A DNA stretch of 64,000 nucleotides from Mycobacterium asiaticum (GTDB taxonomy: Bacteria; Actinomycetota; Actinomycetes; Mycobacteriales; Mycobacteriaceae). The stretch is taken from positions 40,245 through 104,244 of the forward strand of contig NZ_LZMH01000046.1 of NCBI RefSeq assembly GCF_001673635.1. Reading direction: 5' to 3'. Every line of letters begins with the position of its first letter. Positions within the stretch are counted from its first letter, which is position 1. A program made the position numbers and the translations under genes. This document shows, in pieces, positions 48,104 through 56,669 of the stretch. Below the pieces are notes generated by a model. That model saw only the letters and a program-made list of their open reading frames with translations, did no database searches and was not told the origin of the DNA.

Positions 48104-49269
48104 GCAGCACGCTGCCCGGCGCCGCGGCGATCGCCGGGATCGGTCAGACCGAATTCTCCAAGGAATCCGGCCGCAGTGAACTGCAATTGGCCTGTGAAGC
48201 GGTGAGCGCCGCGCTCGACGACGCCGGGTTACAGCCCAGCGACGTCGACGGCATGGTCACCTTCACCATGGACTCCAGCGACGAGATCGACATCGCGCGC
48301 AACGTCGGCATCGGTGACCTGAGCTTCTTCAGCCGGGTGCACCACGGCGGCGGGGCGGCCGCCGGCACCGTGGTGCACGCCGCGATGGCGGTCGCCACCG
48401 GTGTCGCTGACGTGGTGGTGTGCTGGCGTGCCTTCAACGAGCGTTCCGGTTTCCGGTTCGGCGGCAGCGGACGCACCAGCGCCGAAACGCCGTTGTTCAT
48501 GGCGCATTACGCGCCGTTCGGGCTGATCACTCCGGCCGCGTGGGTTGCCATGCACGCCCAGCGCTACATGTCGACTTACGGCGTCACCAACGAGGACTTC
48601 GGCCGCATCGCGGTGGTGGACCGTGCGCACGCGGCCCGCAACCCGGATGCGTGGTTCTACGAACGGCCGATCACGCTGGAAGACCACCAGAATTCGCGGT
48701 GGATCGTCGAACCGGTGTTGCGTCTGCTGGACTGCTGCCAGGAGAGCGACGGCGGCGTCGCGCTGGTGGTGACCAGCGCCGAACGAGCACGAGACCTTCG
48801 CCAGCCGCCGGCGATCATCACCGCCGCGGCCCAGGGCGCGGCCGCCAACGGCGAGATGATGACGAGCTACTACCGCGACGACATCACCGGGCTCCCCGAG
48901 ATGGGTGTCGTGGCAGATCGGTTGTGGCGCGATTCCGGCCTCAAGCCCCAGGACATCCAAACTGCGTTCATCTATGACCATTTCACGCCGTTCGTGTTCA
49001 CCCAGCTGGAGGAACTCGGCTTCTGCGGGCGCGGCGAAGCCAAGGATTTCGCCACCGTCGAGCGGCTGTCACTCGGCGGCGAGTTCCCGATCAACACCAA
49101 CGGCGGACTGCTCGGTGAGGCTTACATCCACGGCATGAACGGCATCACCGAAGGTGTTCGTCAGGTGCGGGGCACTTCGTACAACCAGGTGGAGAATGTC
49201 GAACACGTGCTGGTGACGTCGGGGACGGGCGTGCCCACCAGCGGACTGATTCTCGCCAGATCCGACTAG
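48100..49269 (+). CDS. Ltp2-like lipid-transfer/thiolase-family retro-aldolase
   Basis: 389 residues, GTG start overlapping the previous stop by 4 bp. Strongly Ltp2-like (Rv3540c): GIGQTEFSKESGRSELQLACEAV, VVCWRAFNERSGFRFG, ITLEDHQNSRWIVEPVLRLLDCCQE, and the conserved tyrosines Y292 (FIYDHFTPF) and Y342 (GEAYIHGMNG) that correspond to the aldolase active site. Ltp2 removes the last side-chain carbons as an acyl-CoA by retro-aldol cleavage, with a DUF35 partner. The typical thiolase cysteine is not used. Confidence 0.92.
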   Translation: MSSTLPGAAAIAGIGQTEFSKESGRSELQLACEAVSAALDDAGLQPSDVDGMVTFTMDSSDEIDIARNVGIGDLSFFSRVHHGGGAAAGTVVHAAMAVATGVADVVVCWRAFNERSGFRFGGSGRTSAETPLFMAHYAPFGLITPAAWVAMHAQRYMSTYGVTNEDFGRIAVVDRAHAARNPDAWFYERPITLEDHQNSRWIVEPVLRLLDCCQESDGGVALVVTSAERARDLRQPPAIITAAAQGAAANGEMMTSYYRDDITGLPEMGVVADRLWRDSGLKPQDIQTAFIYDHFTPFVFTQLEELGFCGRGEAKDFATVERLSLGGEFPINTNGGLLGEAYIHGMNGITEGVRQVRGTSYNQVENVEHVLVTSGTGVPTSGLILARSD

Positions 49270-49277
49270 ATCCGCTG

Positions 49278-49877
49278 ATGACCCAGGCGACCTCCACCGA
49301 AACACGTGAGCTCATCCTCGAGTCCGCGTATGCCTGCTTCCGCAAGCACGGGTTACTCAAGACGACGATCGTCGATATCGCCCGCATGGCCAACGTCTCC
49401 CGCAGCACGATCTACGAATACTTCCGGGACAAGGGTGAGATCTTGGAGGCTTGCGCCGAGCAGGCCTCCGAGCAGTTCTACCGGGAGATGTCCCGGGCCA
49501 TGGCCCGCGGCGGCTCACTGGAGGAAAAGCTCGCCAATGCAGCGGTTTTCGTGACACAAGCACGACGGGCGATCGCGTCGGAGGAATACTTCGACGAGGA
49601 TGCGATCAGCCTGCTGCTCACCAAGGACGCGGCAGTGCTGCTGCGGGAATGCATCGACTTCTTCGCGCCGTATCTGTCGGCGGCCAAGCTCACCGGCGAG
49701 GTCCGCAAGGATCTCGATGTGCAGGCGGCCGGTGAATGGTTCGCGCGAATCCTGTTTTCGCTCTTCAGCACCCTGTCCCCGGTCCGGGATATGGACGACC
49801 CCGACGTGGTGGCCGAATTCGTCAATTCGTTTGTGGTGCGCGGCTTCGCCGCCGAACGTGCGCGGCCGCGGCGCTGA
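49278..49877 (+). CDS. TetR-family regulator of the igr-like cluster
   Basis: 199 residues. Helix-turn-helix in ETRELILESAYACFRKHGLLKTTIVDIARMANVSRSTIYEYFRDKGEIL; the rest is a helical ligand domain. It lies 8 bp after the ltp2-like gene, on the same strand, so it is probably the last gene of the operon and autoregulated through it. The GTGTC/GACAC palindromes upstream of the P450 are candidate targets. The ligand is probably an acyl-CoA intermediate (inference from KstR-like logic). Ends 5 bp from the convergent PRODH gene. Confidence 0.9.
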   Translation: MTQATSTETRELILESAYACFRKHGLLKTTIVDIARMANVSRSTIYEYFRDKGEILEACAEQASEQFYREMSRAMARGGSLEEKLANAAVFVTQARRAIASEEYFDEDAISLLLTKDAAVLLRECIDFFAPYLSAAKLTGEVRKDLDVQAAGEWFARILFSLFSTLSPVRDMDDPDVVAEFVNSFVVRGFAAERARPRR

Positions 49878-49882
49878 GCCAC

Positions 49883-50839
49883 CTAAGCTCCTAGGGCCCG
49901 CAGAAAGAATCCCAAATTCGCCGGTCGCTCGGCCAAGCGCCGCATGAAATACCCGTACCACTCGGTGCCGAATGGCACGTACACCCGCACCTGATTGCCG
50001 GTGCCGGCCAGACGTCGCTGCTCGTCGTCGCGGATGTTGTAGAGCATTTGATATTCGAAATCCGTTTGACTGCACCTGAATTCGCGAGCCAGGCGCGGGA
50101 CGGCTGCAAGAATCAGCGGATCGTGCGAGGCGACCATCGGATACCCGCGACCTGCCATCAACACCCGTAGGCAGCTTAGGTAGGAGTCGGTGATCTCATC
50201 GCCGGCCCGGTAGGCCACCGATGCGGGTTCGTCATAGGCGCCCTTGCACAGTCGCACCCGGGCTCCGACGGTGGCCAGCTCTTCGCAGTCGCCGCGGGTG
50301 CGCCGCAGGTAAGCCTGCAGCACCGTGCCGAGCCAGGGGAAGTCGACCCGCAGGTCACCGGAGATCGACAACGTCGAGTCTGTTGTGGTGTGGTCTTCGG
50401 CGTCCACCGTCACCCATACGCCGACCTGATTGGCCCGCTCGCAGATGGTCCGCGCGTTGTCCAGCGCGATTTTCTGACCGTCGCGATCCAGCGCCTGCCC
50501 CAGCGCCGAGAGCTTGACCGACACTTCCAGCGGACGGACCCCGCCGGTTGGCGAGTCCGCGCCCAGCGCGTCGAGTAGGTCCAGATAGGCCCGCACCGTA
50601 GTTTGGGCGCCGTCGACGTCGGTAACGTTCTCACCCAGGAAGTCGACGCTGACCGAGCGGCCGGAATCACACAGTGCGGCAACGACAGTCAGTGCTTCGG
50701 GGATGGTTTCCCCGGGCACGAACCGGTGCACCACTCGCCGGGTGAGCGTTGACCGCTGCAGGGCACGGCGCAACCCGTCGGCCCGGCCGGCGGCGAGCAG
50801 GGCCGGCCGCACGGTGTGGGCGAACAGGCCGCTCATCAT
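49883..50839 (-). CDS. pruB: Proline dehydrogenase
   Basis: 318 residues, monofunctional PRODH. FAD-dependent oxidation of proline to pyrroline-5-carboxylate. TIM-barrel motifs: VSVDFLGENVTD, LEVSVKLSALGQ, VTVDAEDHTTTD, VRLCKGAYDEPASVAY, DFEYQMLYNIRDDEQRRL, and the substrate loop VYVPFGTEWYGYFMRRLAERPAN. ATG overlaps the rocA stop by 4 bp, giving the P5CDH-PRODH operon also found in M. tuberculosis (Rv1187-Rv1188). Confidence 0.95.
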   Translation of the reverse strand: MMSGLFAHTVRPALLAAGRADGLRRALQRSTLTRRVVHRFVPGETIPEALTVVAALCDSGRSVSVDFLGENVTDVDGAQTTVRAYLDLLDALGADSPTGGVRPLEVSVKLSALGQALDRDGQKIALDNARTICERANQVGVWVTVDAEDHTTTDSTLSISGDLRVDFPWLGTVLQAYLRRTRGDCEELATVGARVRLCKGAYDEPASVAYRAGDEITDSYLSCLRVLMAGRGYPMVASHDPLILAAVPRLAREFRCSQTDFEYQMLYNIRDDEQRRLAGTGNQVRVYVPFGTEWYGYFMRRLAERPANLGFFLRALGA

Positions 50840-52467
50840 TCGGCCGCCATATGCGGGTAGGTGTGGTCGGTGGCCGGCACGAATGTCTCCTTGATGGTGC
50901 GCGCCGACGTCCAGCGCAGCAGGTTCAGCAGCGAGCCGGCCTTGTCGTTGGTGCCGGATCCGCGTGAGCCACCGAACGGTTGACGCCCGACCACCGCCCC
51001 GGTCGGCTTGTCGTTGATATAGAAGTTGCCCGCCGCGAACCGCAGTCGCTGCAGCGCCGCGCCGACGGCCGCGCGGTCGTCGGCGATCACCGCCCCGGTC
51101 AGCGCGTACCGCGAGCCGGTGTCGACCACATCGAGGATCCGCTCGTACTGGTCATCGGGGTAGATGTGCAGTGCCAGCACCGGACCGAAATACTCGGTGG
51201 CGAACGCCTCGTCGGTGGGGTCGTCGGACAGCAACACGGTGGGCCGCACGAAATACCCTTCGCTGTCGTCGTATTCGCCGCCGACCGCGATGGTCATGCC
51301 GGGCGCGCCTTTGGCCCGTTCGATGGCGTCGACGTTCTTGACGAAGGCGCGTCGATCGATCAGCGCGCCGCCGAAGTTCGACAGGTCGGTGACGTCACCG
51401 TAGCTGAGTTCTGCTGTCTTGCTCAGGAATTCGTCACCCAACCGCTGCCATACCGAGTGCGCGACGAAGGCTCTGGACGCGGCCGAGCACTTCTGGCCCT
51501 GGTAGTCGAAGGCGCCGCGAATCAGCGCGGTGCGCAACACCTCCGGTCGCGCCGAGGCGTGCGCGACCACGAAGTCCTTGCCGCCCGTCTCACCGACGAG
51601 CCGCGGGTAACTCTGGTAATGACCGATGTTGGCGCCGACCTCCCGCCACAGGTGCTGGAAGGTGGCGGTCGACCCGGTGAAGTGGATGCCGGCCAACCGC
51701 GCGTCATTTAGCGCCACATCCGAGACGGCCAAACCGTCGCCGGTGAGCATGTTGATCACGCCCGGCGGCAATCCCGCGGCTTCGAGCAACTGCATCGTCA
51801 GGTAGGCCGACAGGGTCTGCGTAACAGACGGCTTCCACACCACGGTGTTGCCCATCAGCGCCGGTGCCGTCGGCAGATTGGCGGCGATCGAAGTGAAGTT
51901 GAACGGGGTGATCGCGTACACGAAGCCGTCCAACGGCCGGTAGTCACTGCGGTTCCATTCCCCGGGCCCGCTGATCGGCTGCTGCGCCAGGACCTTGCGG
52001 GCGAAGGCGACGTTGAACCGCCAGAAGTCGATCTGTTCGCAGGGTGCGTCGATCTCGGCCTGATACACCGACTTGGACTGGCCGAGCATGGTTGCGGCTG
52101 CGATCTTTTCCCGCCACGGCCCGGCCAGCAGATCGGCCGCCCGCAGGAACACCGCGGCACGTTCCTCGAATGGCGTGGCGGACCAGTCCGCCTTCGCGGC
52201 CATCGCGGCCTCGATGGCTGCGGACGCGTCGGCGTGCACGGCGTTGGTCAGGGTCCCTAACTTCGCCGCATGCCGGTGCGGCTGAACCGCGTCGATCCGT
52301 TGCCCCTCGCCCATGAGGTGCCGTCCGGCAATGACGTGCGGCAGGTCAATCGGATTCTCGGCCAGCGCCGCCAATTCGCTGCGCAGTCGGTCGCGCTCGG
52401 GTGAGCGCGGCGCGTAGTCGTGCACCGGTTCGTTGACCGGCGTCGGCACCTGAATGATCGCGTCCAT
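50836..52467 (-). CDS. rocA: 1-pyrroline-5-carboxylate dehydrogenase
   Basis: 543 residues from ATG 52467 (MDAIIQVPTPVNEPVHDY), equal to M. tuberculosis RocA; the open frame to 52515 is rejected. NAD-dependent ALDH-superfamily enzyme giving glutamate. Motifs: AITPFNFTSIAANLPTAPALMGNTVVWKPS, FTGSTATFQHLW, VGETGGKDFVVAHAS, and catalytic Cys in GAFDYQGQKCSAASRAF. First gene of the operon, divergent from the PucR regulator. Confidence 0.96.
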   Translation of the reverse strand: MDAIIQVPTPVNEPVHDYAPRSPERDRLRSELAALAENPIDLPHVIAGRHLMGEGQRIDAVQPHRHAAKLGTLTNAVHADASAAIEAAMAAKADWSATPFEERAAVFLRAADLLAGPWREKIAAATMLGQSKSVYQAEIDAPCEQIDFWRFNVAFARKVLAQQPISGPGEWNRSDYRPLDGFVYAITPFNFTSIAANLPTAPALMGNTVVWKPSVTQTLSAYLTMQLLEAAGLPPGVINMLTGDGLAVSDVALNDARLAGIHFTGSTATFQHLWREVGANIGHYQSYPRLVGETGGKDFVVAHASARPEVLRTALIRGAFDYQGQKCSAASRAFVAHSVWQRLGDEFLSKTAELSYGDVTDLSNFGGALIDRRAFVKNVDAIERAKGAPGMTIAVGGEYDDSEGYFVRPTVLLSDDPTDEAFATEYFGPVLALHIYPDDQYERILDVVDTGSRYALTGAVIADDRAAVGAALQRLRFAAGNFYINDKPTGAVVGRQPFGGSRGSGTNDKAGSLLNLLRWTSARTIKETFVPATDHTYPHMAAE

Positions 52468-52517
52468 ATGGCCAGGATCCGCTGGTAAAGACCCGCAACC
52501 GTTAGCTGATCCCACAA

Positions 52518-52542
52518 TATGGACTACTCGTCCTAGTAGAAT
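52518..52542 (+). promoter_or_regulatory. Candidate operator and -10 in the rocA/PucR divergent region
   Basis: CTACTCGTCCTAGTAG, with 5-bp arms, lies at about 52524-52539 and overlaps a TAGAAT -10 (52537-52542) eight bases before ATG 52551. May be the PucR-type regulator's own site. Confidence 0.35.
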
Positions 52543-52550
52543 CCGACAAC

Positions 52551-54125
52551 ATGGTCCAGCCGGGTATCAGCCTCGGGAGACTGTTGCTCGCCCTCGACGC
52601 AACGATGGTGAGCCTGGTCGAGGCGCCGCGCGGCCTGGACCTGCCGGTTGCATCGGTGGCCCTGATCGACTCGGACGACGTGCGGTTGGGTTTGGCGGCC
52701 GCGGCCGGCTCGGCGGACGCCTTCTTCTTGTTGGGGGTCTCGCAGGCCGAGGCGTTGCGCTGGATCGGAAACCAGGTCGACGCCCCGGTCGCCGTCTTCG
52801 CCAAGGAACCGTCGGAGGCGTTGACCGCAGCGGTGGTTCAGGCCGGGTCCGCGGTGGTCGCGGTGGAGCCGCAGGCCCGCTGGGAGCGGGTATACCAGCT
52901 GGTCAACCACGTACTTGCGCACCACGGGGGCGCCGATCCGCAGGAGGACTCCGGCACCGACCTGTTCGGTCTGGCGCAGTCCCTGGCCGATCGAATCCAC
53001 GGCATGGTGAGCATCGAGGACGGGCAGTCACATGTGCTGGCTTACTCGGCATCCAACGACGAAGCCGACGAACTTCGGCGACTGTCGATTCTCGGTCGGG
53101 CCGGGCCGCCCGAGCATTTGCAGTGGATCGGCCAGTGGGGCATCTTCGACGCGCTCCGGGCCGGCGACGAGGTGGTGCACGTCGCCGAACGGCCGGAGCT
53201 GGGATTGCGGCCGCGCCTGGCCATCGGCATTCACCAGCCCGCCGAGGGCCCGCGGCGCTCACCGGTGTTCATGGGCACGATCTGGGTGCAACAGGGACTA
53301 CAGCCGCTGGCCGACGACGCCGACGAGATGCTGCGGGGCGCGGCGGTGCTGGCCGCGCGCATCATGGCCCGGCTCGCCGCCAGGCCGTCGACGCATGCCC
53401 GACGAGTGCAACAACTATTCGGCCTGCGCGAGGACGATGCCGTCGACATGTCCGCGATCGCACGCGACCTCGGCTTGGGCATGGAGGCAACCGGTGCGCT
53501 CGTCGGCTGGGACTCGACGGCGAGCAATGCTCGATTGACCGATGCTTTGGCGTTGAGCGCGAGCGCATTTCGCCGGGACGCCCAGATCGCGTCGAACCGT
53601 TCCAGGATCTACGTGCTACTGCCCCAGGTGACCTCAAGCCGGTCACTGCACTCCTGGGTCCGCGGCACCATCGCCGCCCTGCGCACCGAGCTGGGCGCGC
53701 ATTTGCGCGCGGTGATCGCCACCCCGATCGCCGGACTGGCCGCGGTGGCCGCGGCGCGCGCCGAGGTGGACCGGGTACTGGACAGCGCCGCACGCCATCC
53801 GGTCTCCATCGGTCAGGTCACCTCGCTGGCCGAAGCGCGGACCACCGTGCTGCTGGACGAGATCGTCACACTGATCGGCAATCATCCCCGGCTCGTCGAC
53901 CCGCGGATAGGTGAGTTGCGCGAACGGGATCCGGCGCTGGCCGAAACCTTGCGGGTCTACCTCGACAGCTTCGGGGACGTCGCCACGGCCGCGCAGGCGT
54001 TGCAGGTACATCCCAACACGGTGCGCTACCGGATTCGGCGCATCGAGCAGCTCTTGGCGACTTCCTTAGCGAATCCCGATGTGCGGTTACTGTTTTCGCT
54101 CGGGCTGCGGGTTGATGTCGACTAG
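52551..54125 (+). CDS. pruC: PucR/CdaR-family regulator of proline catabolism
   Basis: 524 residues, close to M. tuberculosis Rv1186c. N-terminal PucR-like sensory region, a middle domain, and the C-terminal helix-turn-helix of the family: LRVYLDSFGDVATAAQALQVHPNTVRYRIRRIEQLL. Counterparts of this gene (PruC) activate pruAB in response to proline. Divergent from rocA-pruB with 83 bp between. Its last 39 bp overlap the 3' end of the opposite-strand ferredoxin-like gene. Confidence 0.92.
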   Translation: MVQPGISLGRLLLALDATMVSLVEAPRGLDLPVASVALIDSDDVRLGLAAAAGSADAFFLLGVSQAEALRWIGNQVDAPVAVFAKEPSEALTAAVVQAGSAVVAVEPQARWERVYQLVNHVLAHHGGADPQEDSGTDLFGLAQSLADRIHGMVSIEDGQSHVLAYSASNDEADELRRLSILGRAGPPEHLQWIGQWGIFDALRAGDEVVHVAERPELGLRPRLAIGIHQPAEGPRRSPVFMGTIWVQQGLQPLADDADEMLRGAAVLAARIMARLAARPSTHARRVQQLFGLREDDAVDMSAIARDLGLGMEATGALVGWDSTASNARLTDALALSASAFRRDAQIASNRSRIYVLLPQVTSSRSLHSWVRGTIAALRTELGAHLRAVIATPIAGLAAVAAARAEVDRVLDSAARHPVSIGQVTSLAEARTTVLLDEIVTLIGNHPRLVDPRIGELRERDPALAETLRVYLDSFGDVATAAQALQVHPNTVRYRIRRIEQLLATSLANPDVRLLFSLGLRVDVD

Positions 54126-54989
54126 CGCGAAGGTGCGGACCCGGCCGGGCACCGATGCGTGGCACATGGACAGCAGCGGTTCGGACATCTCTTCGACCAG
54201 AACGACTTCCACCGGGCCGGCTTCGCCGCCGAGCAAAACTCGGATCTGGTGTTCGCCGCGCTGGACATCGAGCGGTGACAACGCGGCAATACGGTCCTCT
54301 CCGGACGCCGCCCGCACAAAGTACTGCGCGGCCTGGACCGCGTGCGGCAGGCTGGTGCGTCCCCGCAGAAACCTATTGTCCAGTCGCCCGTCGAAGTACA
54401 ACCGGACGAGTCCGGCGGCATCGGCCGAGTCGACGCGCCCATAGCACAACCCCTCGGGCAGGACCAGCATGGTTGCGGCGAACCGGTCGCCACCCAGATG
54501 CGAACACTCCCAGGTCAAATCGGGATATTCCGCGGCGATCGCGGCGGTCGCGGCGCGACCACGAACCGCGCAGCACTGATCGTGCTTGCCATGGGCACAG
54601 ACCGCGATGAGCGGAACCGTGGAAGGCCGGCCATCGGAACCGTCGAGCGCGATGTCGAGATACTCTTCGGGCCCGCTGACCTCGCCGTGATGCAACTCCT
54701 CCGCACCCTCGTCCGACCGCGCCAGGAACCAGCGCCATCGGGGCTGCGCGGAACGGCGGCCGGGCCTGCGTATCGCGGCGACCCGCATCCCCGCTGCCTC
54801 GACGCGGCGGGCGATCGCCCGGCCCAATTTTGGGTCGAGGATCGTCTCGGAATTCAGAAACGCCGAATGTCCCCAGGCGCCCGGTACTTCGAACATGGCC
54901 CACGCATGCCCCGCCGATGCCGTGCCGTACATCACGTCGTTGCGAGCCAGCGATTGGTCACTACACGGGGAACGCTTCCCAGCGGCCAT
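54087..54989 (-). CDS. Sucrase/ferredoxin-like (thioredoxin-fold Fe-S) family protein
   Basis: 300 residues. The C-terminal half is the Suc_Fer-like/Aim32-like thioredoxin fold: VPLIAVCAHGKHDQCCAVRGRAATAAI, with C131, C139 and C140, then WECSHLGGDRFAATMLVLPEG, with C162 and H164; these are the expected [2Fe-2S] ligands. C9 (KRSPCSDQSL) is a further conserved N-terminal cysteine. It starts 6 bp after the JmjC gene stop, so it is the third gene of the repeat-peptide operon and could supply electrons or repair the iron enzyme (inference). It overlaps pruC tail to tail by 39 bp. Confidence 0.87.
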   Translation of the reverse strand: MAAGKRSPCSDQSLARNDVMYGTASAGHAWAMFEVPGAWGHSAFLNSETILDPKLGRAIARRVEAAGMRVAAIRRPGRRSAQPRWRWFLARSDEGAEELHHGEVSGPEEYLDIALDGSDGRPSTVPLIAVCAHGKHDQCCAVRGRAATAAIAAEYPDLTWECSHLGGDRFAATMLVLPEGLCYGRVDSADAAGLVRLYFDGRLDNRFLRGRTSLPHAVQAAQYFVRAASGEDRIAALSPLDVQRGEHQIRVLLGGEAGPVEVVLVEEMSEPLLSMCHASVPGRVRTFALVDINPQPERKQ

Positions 54990-54995
54990 TCCCGC

Positions 54996-56210
54996 TCATT
55001 CCCGTCCTGGCGCGGGTGATACGACGGCCTCGCGCAGCAACCGCCGAATCAGCACCGTCGCGTCGTCGCGGTTCAGACCAGGTGTGGAACCCGCGTCGAT
55101 GCTCGCTCCTTCGTGCAGTGCCCGGATCGCCGGCGCGCACGACTGCGGGAAGCTGATGATCCGGTCCGGGAGTCGCAGAACCACACGGCCACCGTCGTTT
55201 TCGATCGTTCCGGCCAGCCCGTGCCGCCACCGAACCGATGTGCTACCGGCCGACTCCGCCGCCACCAGGGCGGCCAGCGGTCGGACCGGGGCCGGCCGGG
55301 TGCGCTGCGCGTGGCGCCGCATCAACCGCGTTGCCGCTTGCTCGCCGATCTCGGTCGCGTTGTGGCGCATCGACTCGGCCACCTCGGCCATGACTTTCGT
55401 TGCCAGTGCTGCCATTTCGTCGCGGTCGGTGGGATCGGCCCCCAGCGGCAAGGACCGGCGGAACTCGCTGGAGGTGGCCAGGGCGTCCACCACCGCCTGC
55501 ATCACGTCCAGCCGGGTCACCGGGGCGACGCCCACGGTGAGATGGATCGTCGTCGAATCGGTCGAGTGCGCCGAATGCACCCAGCCCCGCGGCAGATACA
55601 ACGCGTCGCCGGCGGCCAGCACGGTGTCGATGACCGGCTCCCCGGCGGCGCGTTCGGCGATTGCCGCACGGTGGTCGGTCCACGGCTGCGACGGCAGCGG
55701 GTCCGGATGCACGGGCTCGTGCACGACCCACCGCTTCTCCCCCGCGATCTGCAGCACAAAGACGTCGTGCACGTCGTAGTGCGGATCGAATCCGCGGCTG
55801 TTCGGCGGCGTGATGTAGGCGTTGGCCTGCACCGGGTGACCCAGGTCGTCGACCATACCGCGGACGAAGTCGATGACGGGCGGCCACAGGCGATGCAATC
55901 CCTGCAGCACGATCGTCGCACCGGCCGCGAACTGGTTCAGCACCTTCGCCGAGTCCACCTGGTCGGGCATCTCGGCGCCGAATCCGCCCGGGCCGAGATA
56001 GCAGTCCCGCGCCAGCAGGTCGCCGCGTTTGGCCATCCGGATGAACGGCGCGCGGACCCCACGTTCGGCGATCAGCTCATCCACCGCCGACGGGGACAGC
56101 AGATCGCTGAAGTCCCGGGGCAGGGCGCCGGCCCGGCTGAGCAACGGCCGGCGCCCCCAGTGGTCAGCGGCGAACGATTCGAGACCAGTGGCGACGCAGC
56201 GAGTCAGCAT
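54996..56210 (-). CDS. JmjC/cupin-type 2-oxoglutarate-Fe(II) oxygenase next to a repeat peptide
   Basis: 404 residues from ATG 56210 (MLTRCVATGLESFAADHWGRRPLL), 10 bp after the peptide stop. A frame open to 56549 is a shifted reading of the peptide repeats and is not used. Ribosomal-oxygenase-like cupin_4/JmjC domain: iron ligands H144-x-D146 in FDPHYDVHDVFVLQIAGEKRW and H212 in YLPRGWVHSAHS. The C-terminal part resembles the winged-helix of ROX enzymes. This family hydroxylates protein side chains (Arg or His on ribosomal proteins in known members). The gene order points to the repeat peptide as substrate, which is inference. Confidence 0.88.
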   Translation of the reverse strand: MLTRCVATGLESFAADHWGRRPLLSRAGALPRDFSDLLSPSAVDELIAERGVRAPFIRMAKRGDLLARDCYLGPGGFGAEMPDQVDSAKVLNQFAAGATIVLQGLHRLWPPVIDFVRGMVDDLGHPVQANAYITPPNSRGFDPHYDVHDVFVLQIAGEKRWVVHEPVHPDPLPSQPWTDHRAAIAERAAGEPVIDTVLAAGDALYLPRGWVHSAHSTDSTTIHLTVGVAPVTRLDVMQAVVDALATSSEFRRSLPLGADPTDRDEMAALATKVMAEVAESMRHNATEIGEQAATRLMRRHAQRTRPAPVRPLAALVAAESAGSTSVRWRHGLAGTIENDGGRVVLRLPDRIISFPQSCAPAIRALHEGASIDAGSTPGLNRDDATVLIRRLLREAVVSPAPGRE

Positions 56211-56220
56211 CGCCGATCGT

Positions 56221-56463
56221 TCACGCCGTTCCGTCCGCACCGCCGTCGTGACCCTCCGGGTTCGACCCGCCGTCGGCCGGGCCTTCGCCCGCGGTACCGT
56301 CCGCGCCGCCGTCGTGGCCCTCCGGGTTCGACCCGCCGTCAGCTGGGCCTTCGCCCGCCGAACCGTCCGCGCCGCCGTCGTGGCCCTCGGGGTTGGAGCC
56401 GCCGTCAGCCGGGCCCTCCCCGCCGTTGCCCGTGGTGGTGATGTCCTCGTCGTCGAGTGGCAT
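56221..56463 (-). CDS. 80-residue peptide of three identical 22-residue repeats (candidate RiPP precursor)
   Basis: ATG 56463 has AAGGGA eight bases upstream. A 14-residue leader MPLDDEDITTTGNG is followed by three perfect repeats at residues 15-36, 37-58 and 59-80, differing only in Ser versus Thr at position 21. The repeat core is GGSNPEGHDGGADG: Gly, Asp, Asn, His and Glu rich, without Cys, Lys, Arg or aromatic residues. Short length, tandem cores and tight coupling to an oxygenase gene are typical of ribosomally made, post-translationally modified peptides. Alternatives are a metal-binding or wall-associated peptide. The product is not known to me. Confidence 0.75.
   Translation of the reverse strand: MPLDDEDITTTGNGGEGPADGGSNPEGHDGGADGSAGEGPADGGSNPEGHDGGADGTAGEGPADGGSNPEGHDGGADGTA
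56224..56421 (-). repeat. Three 66-bp tandem coding repeats
   Basis: Units at 56421-56356, 56355-56290 and 56289-56224 on the minus strand. Amino-acid identity is higher than base identity between units, so the peptide sequence appears selected. Confidence 0.85.
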
Positions 56464-56634
56464 GGTGATTCCCTTCGTTTCGCTGCGAGACTGCTGCCTT
56501 TAGGTTGTTTCCCCCGGATTCGACGGCCAAACGGCGAAACACCGGCCAATTCCCGAATCTCTTACTGCCGCAACATCGACCGTGGCACGCACAGTCGGCA
56601 AGGGTTATCTTCAGCATGAGGCTAAGTGGCTGTG

Positions 56635-56669
56635 TTGCACACGTTTTCACTGCCGCTAGGCTGCGTGGG
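56635..56669 (+). promoter_or_regulatory. Leaderless stf0 promoter
   Basis: -35 TTGCAC (56635-56640), 16-bp spacer, -10 TAGGCT (56657-56662), then GTG 56669 six bases on. The gap between this start and the peptide gene (about 205 bp) is the longest gene-free stretch in the window and holds nothing else I recognise. Confidence 0.5.

Noticed and set aside
54996..56549. 517-residue version of the JmjC protein starting at 56549
   Set aside because: Its N-terminal ~110 residues (Arg/Thr/Ala-rich) are the repeat-peptide DNA read in another frame; ATG 56210 follows the peptide stop and starts at the conserved domain.
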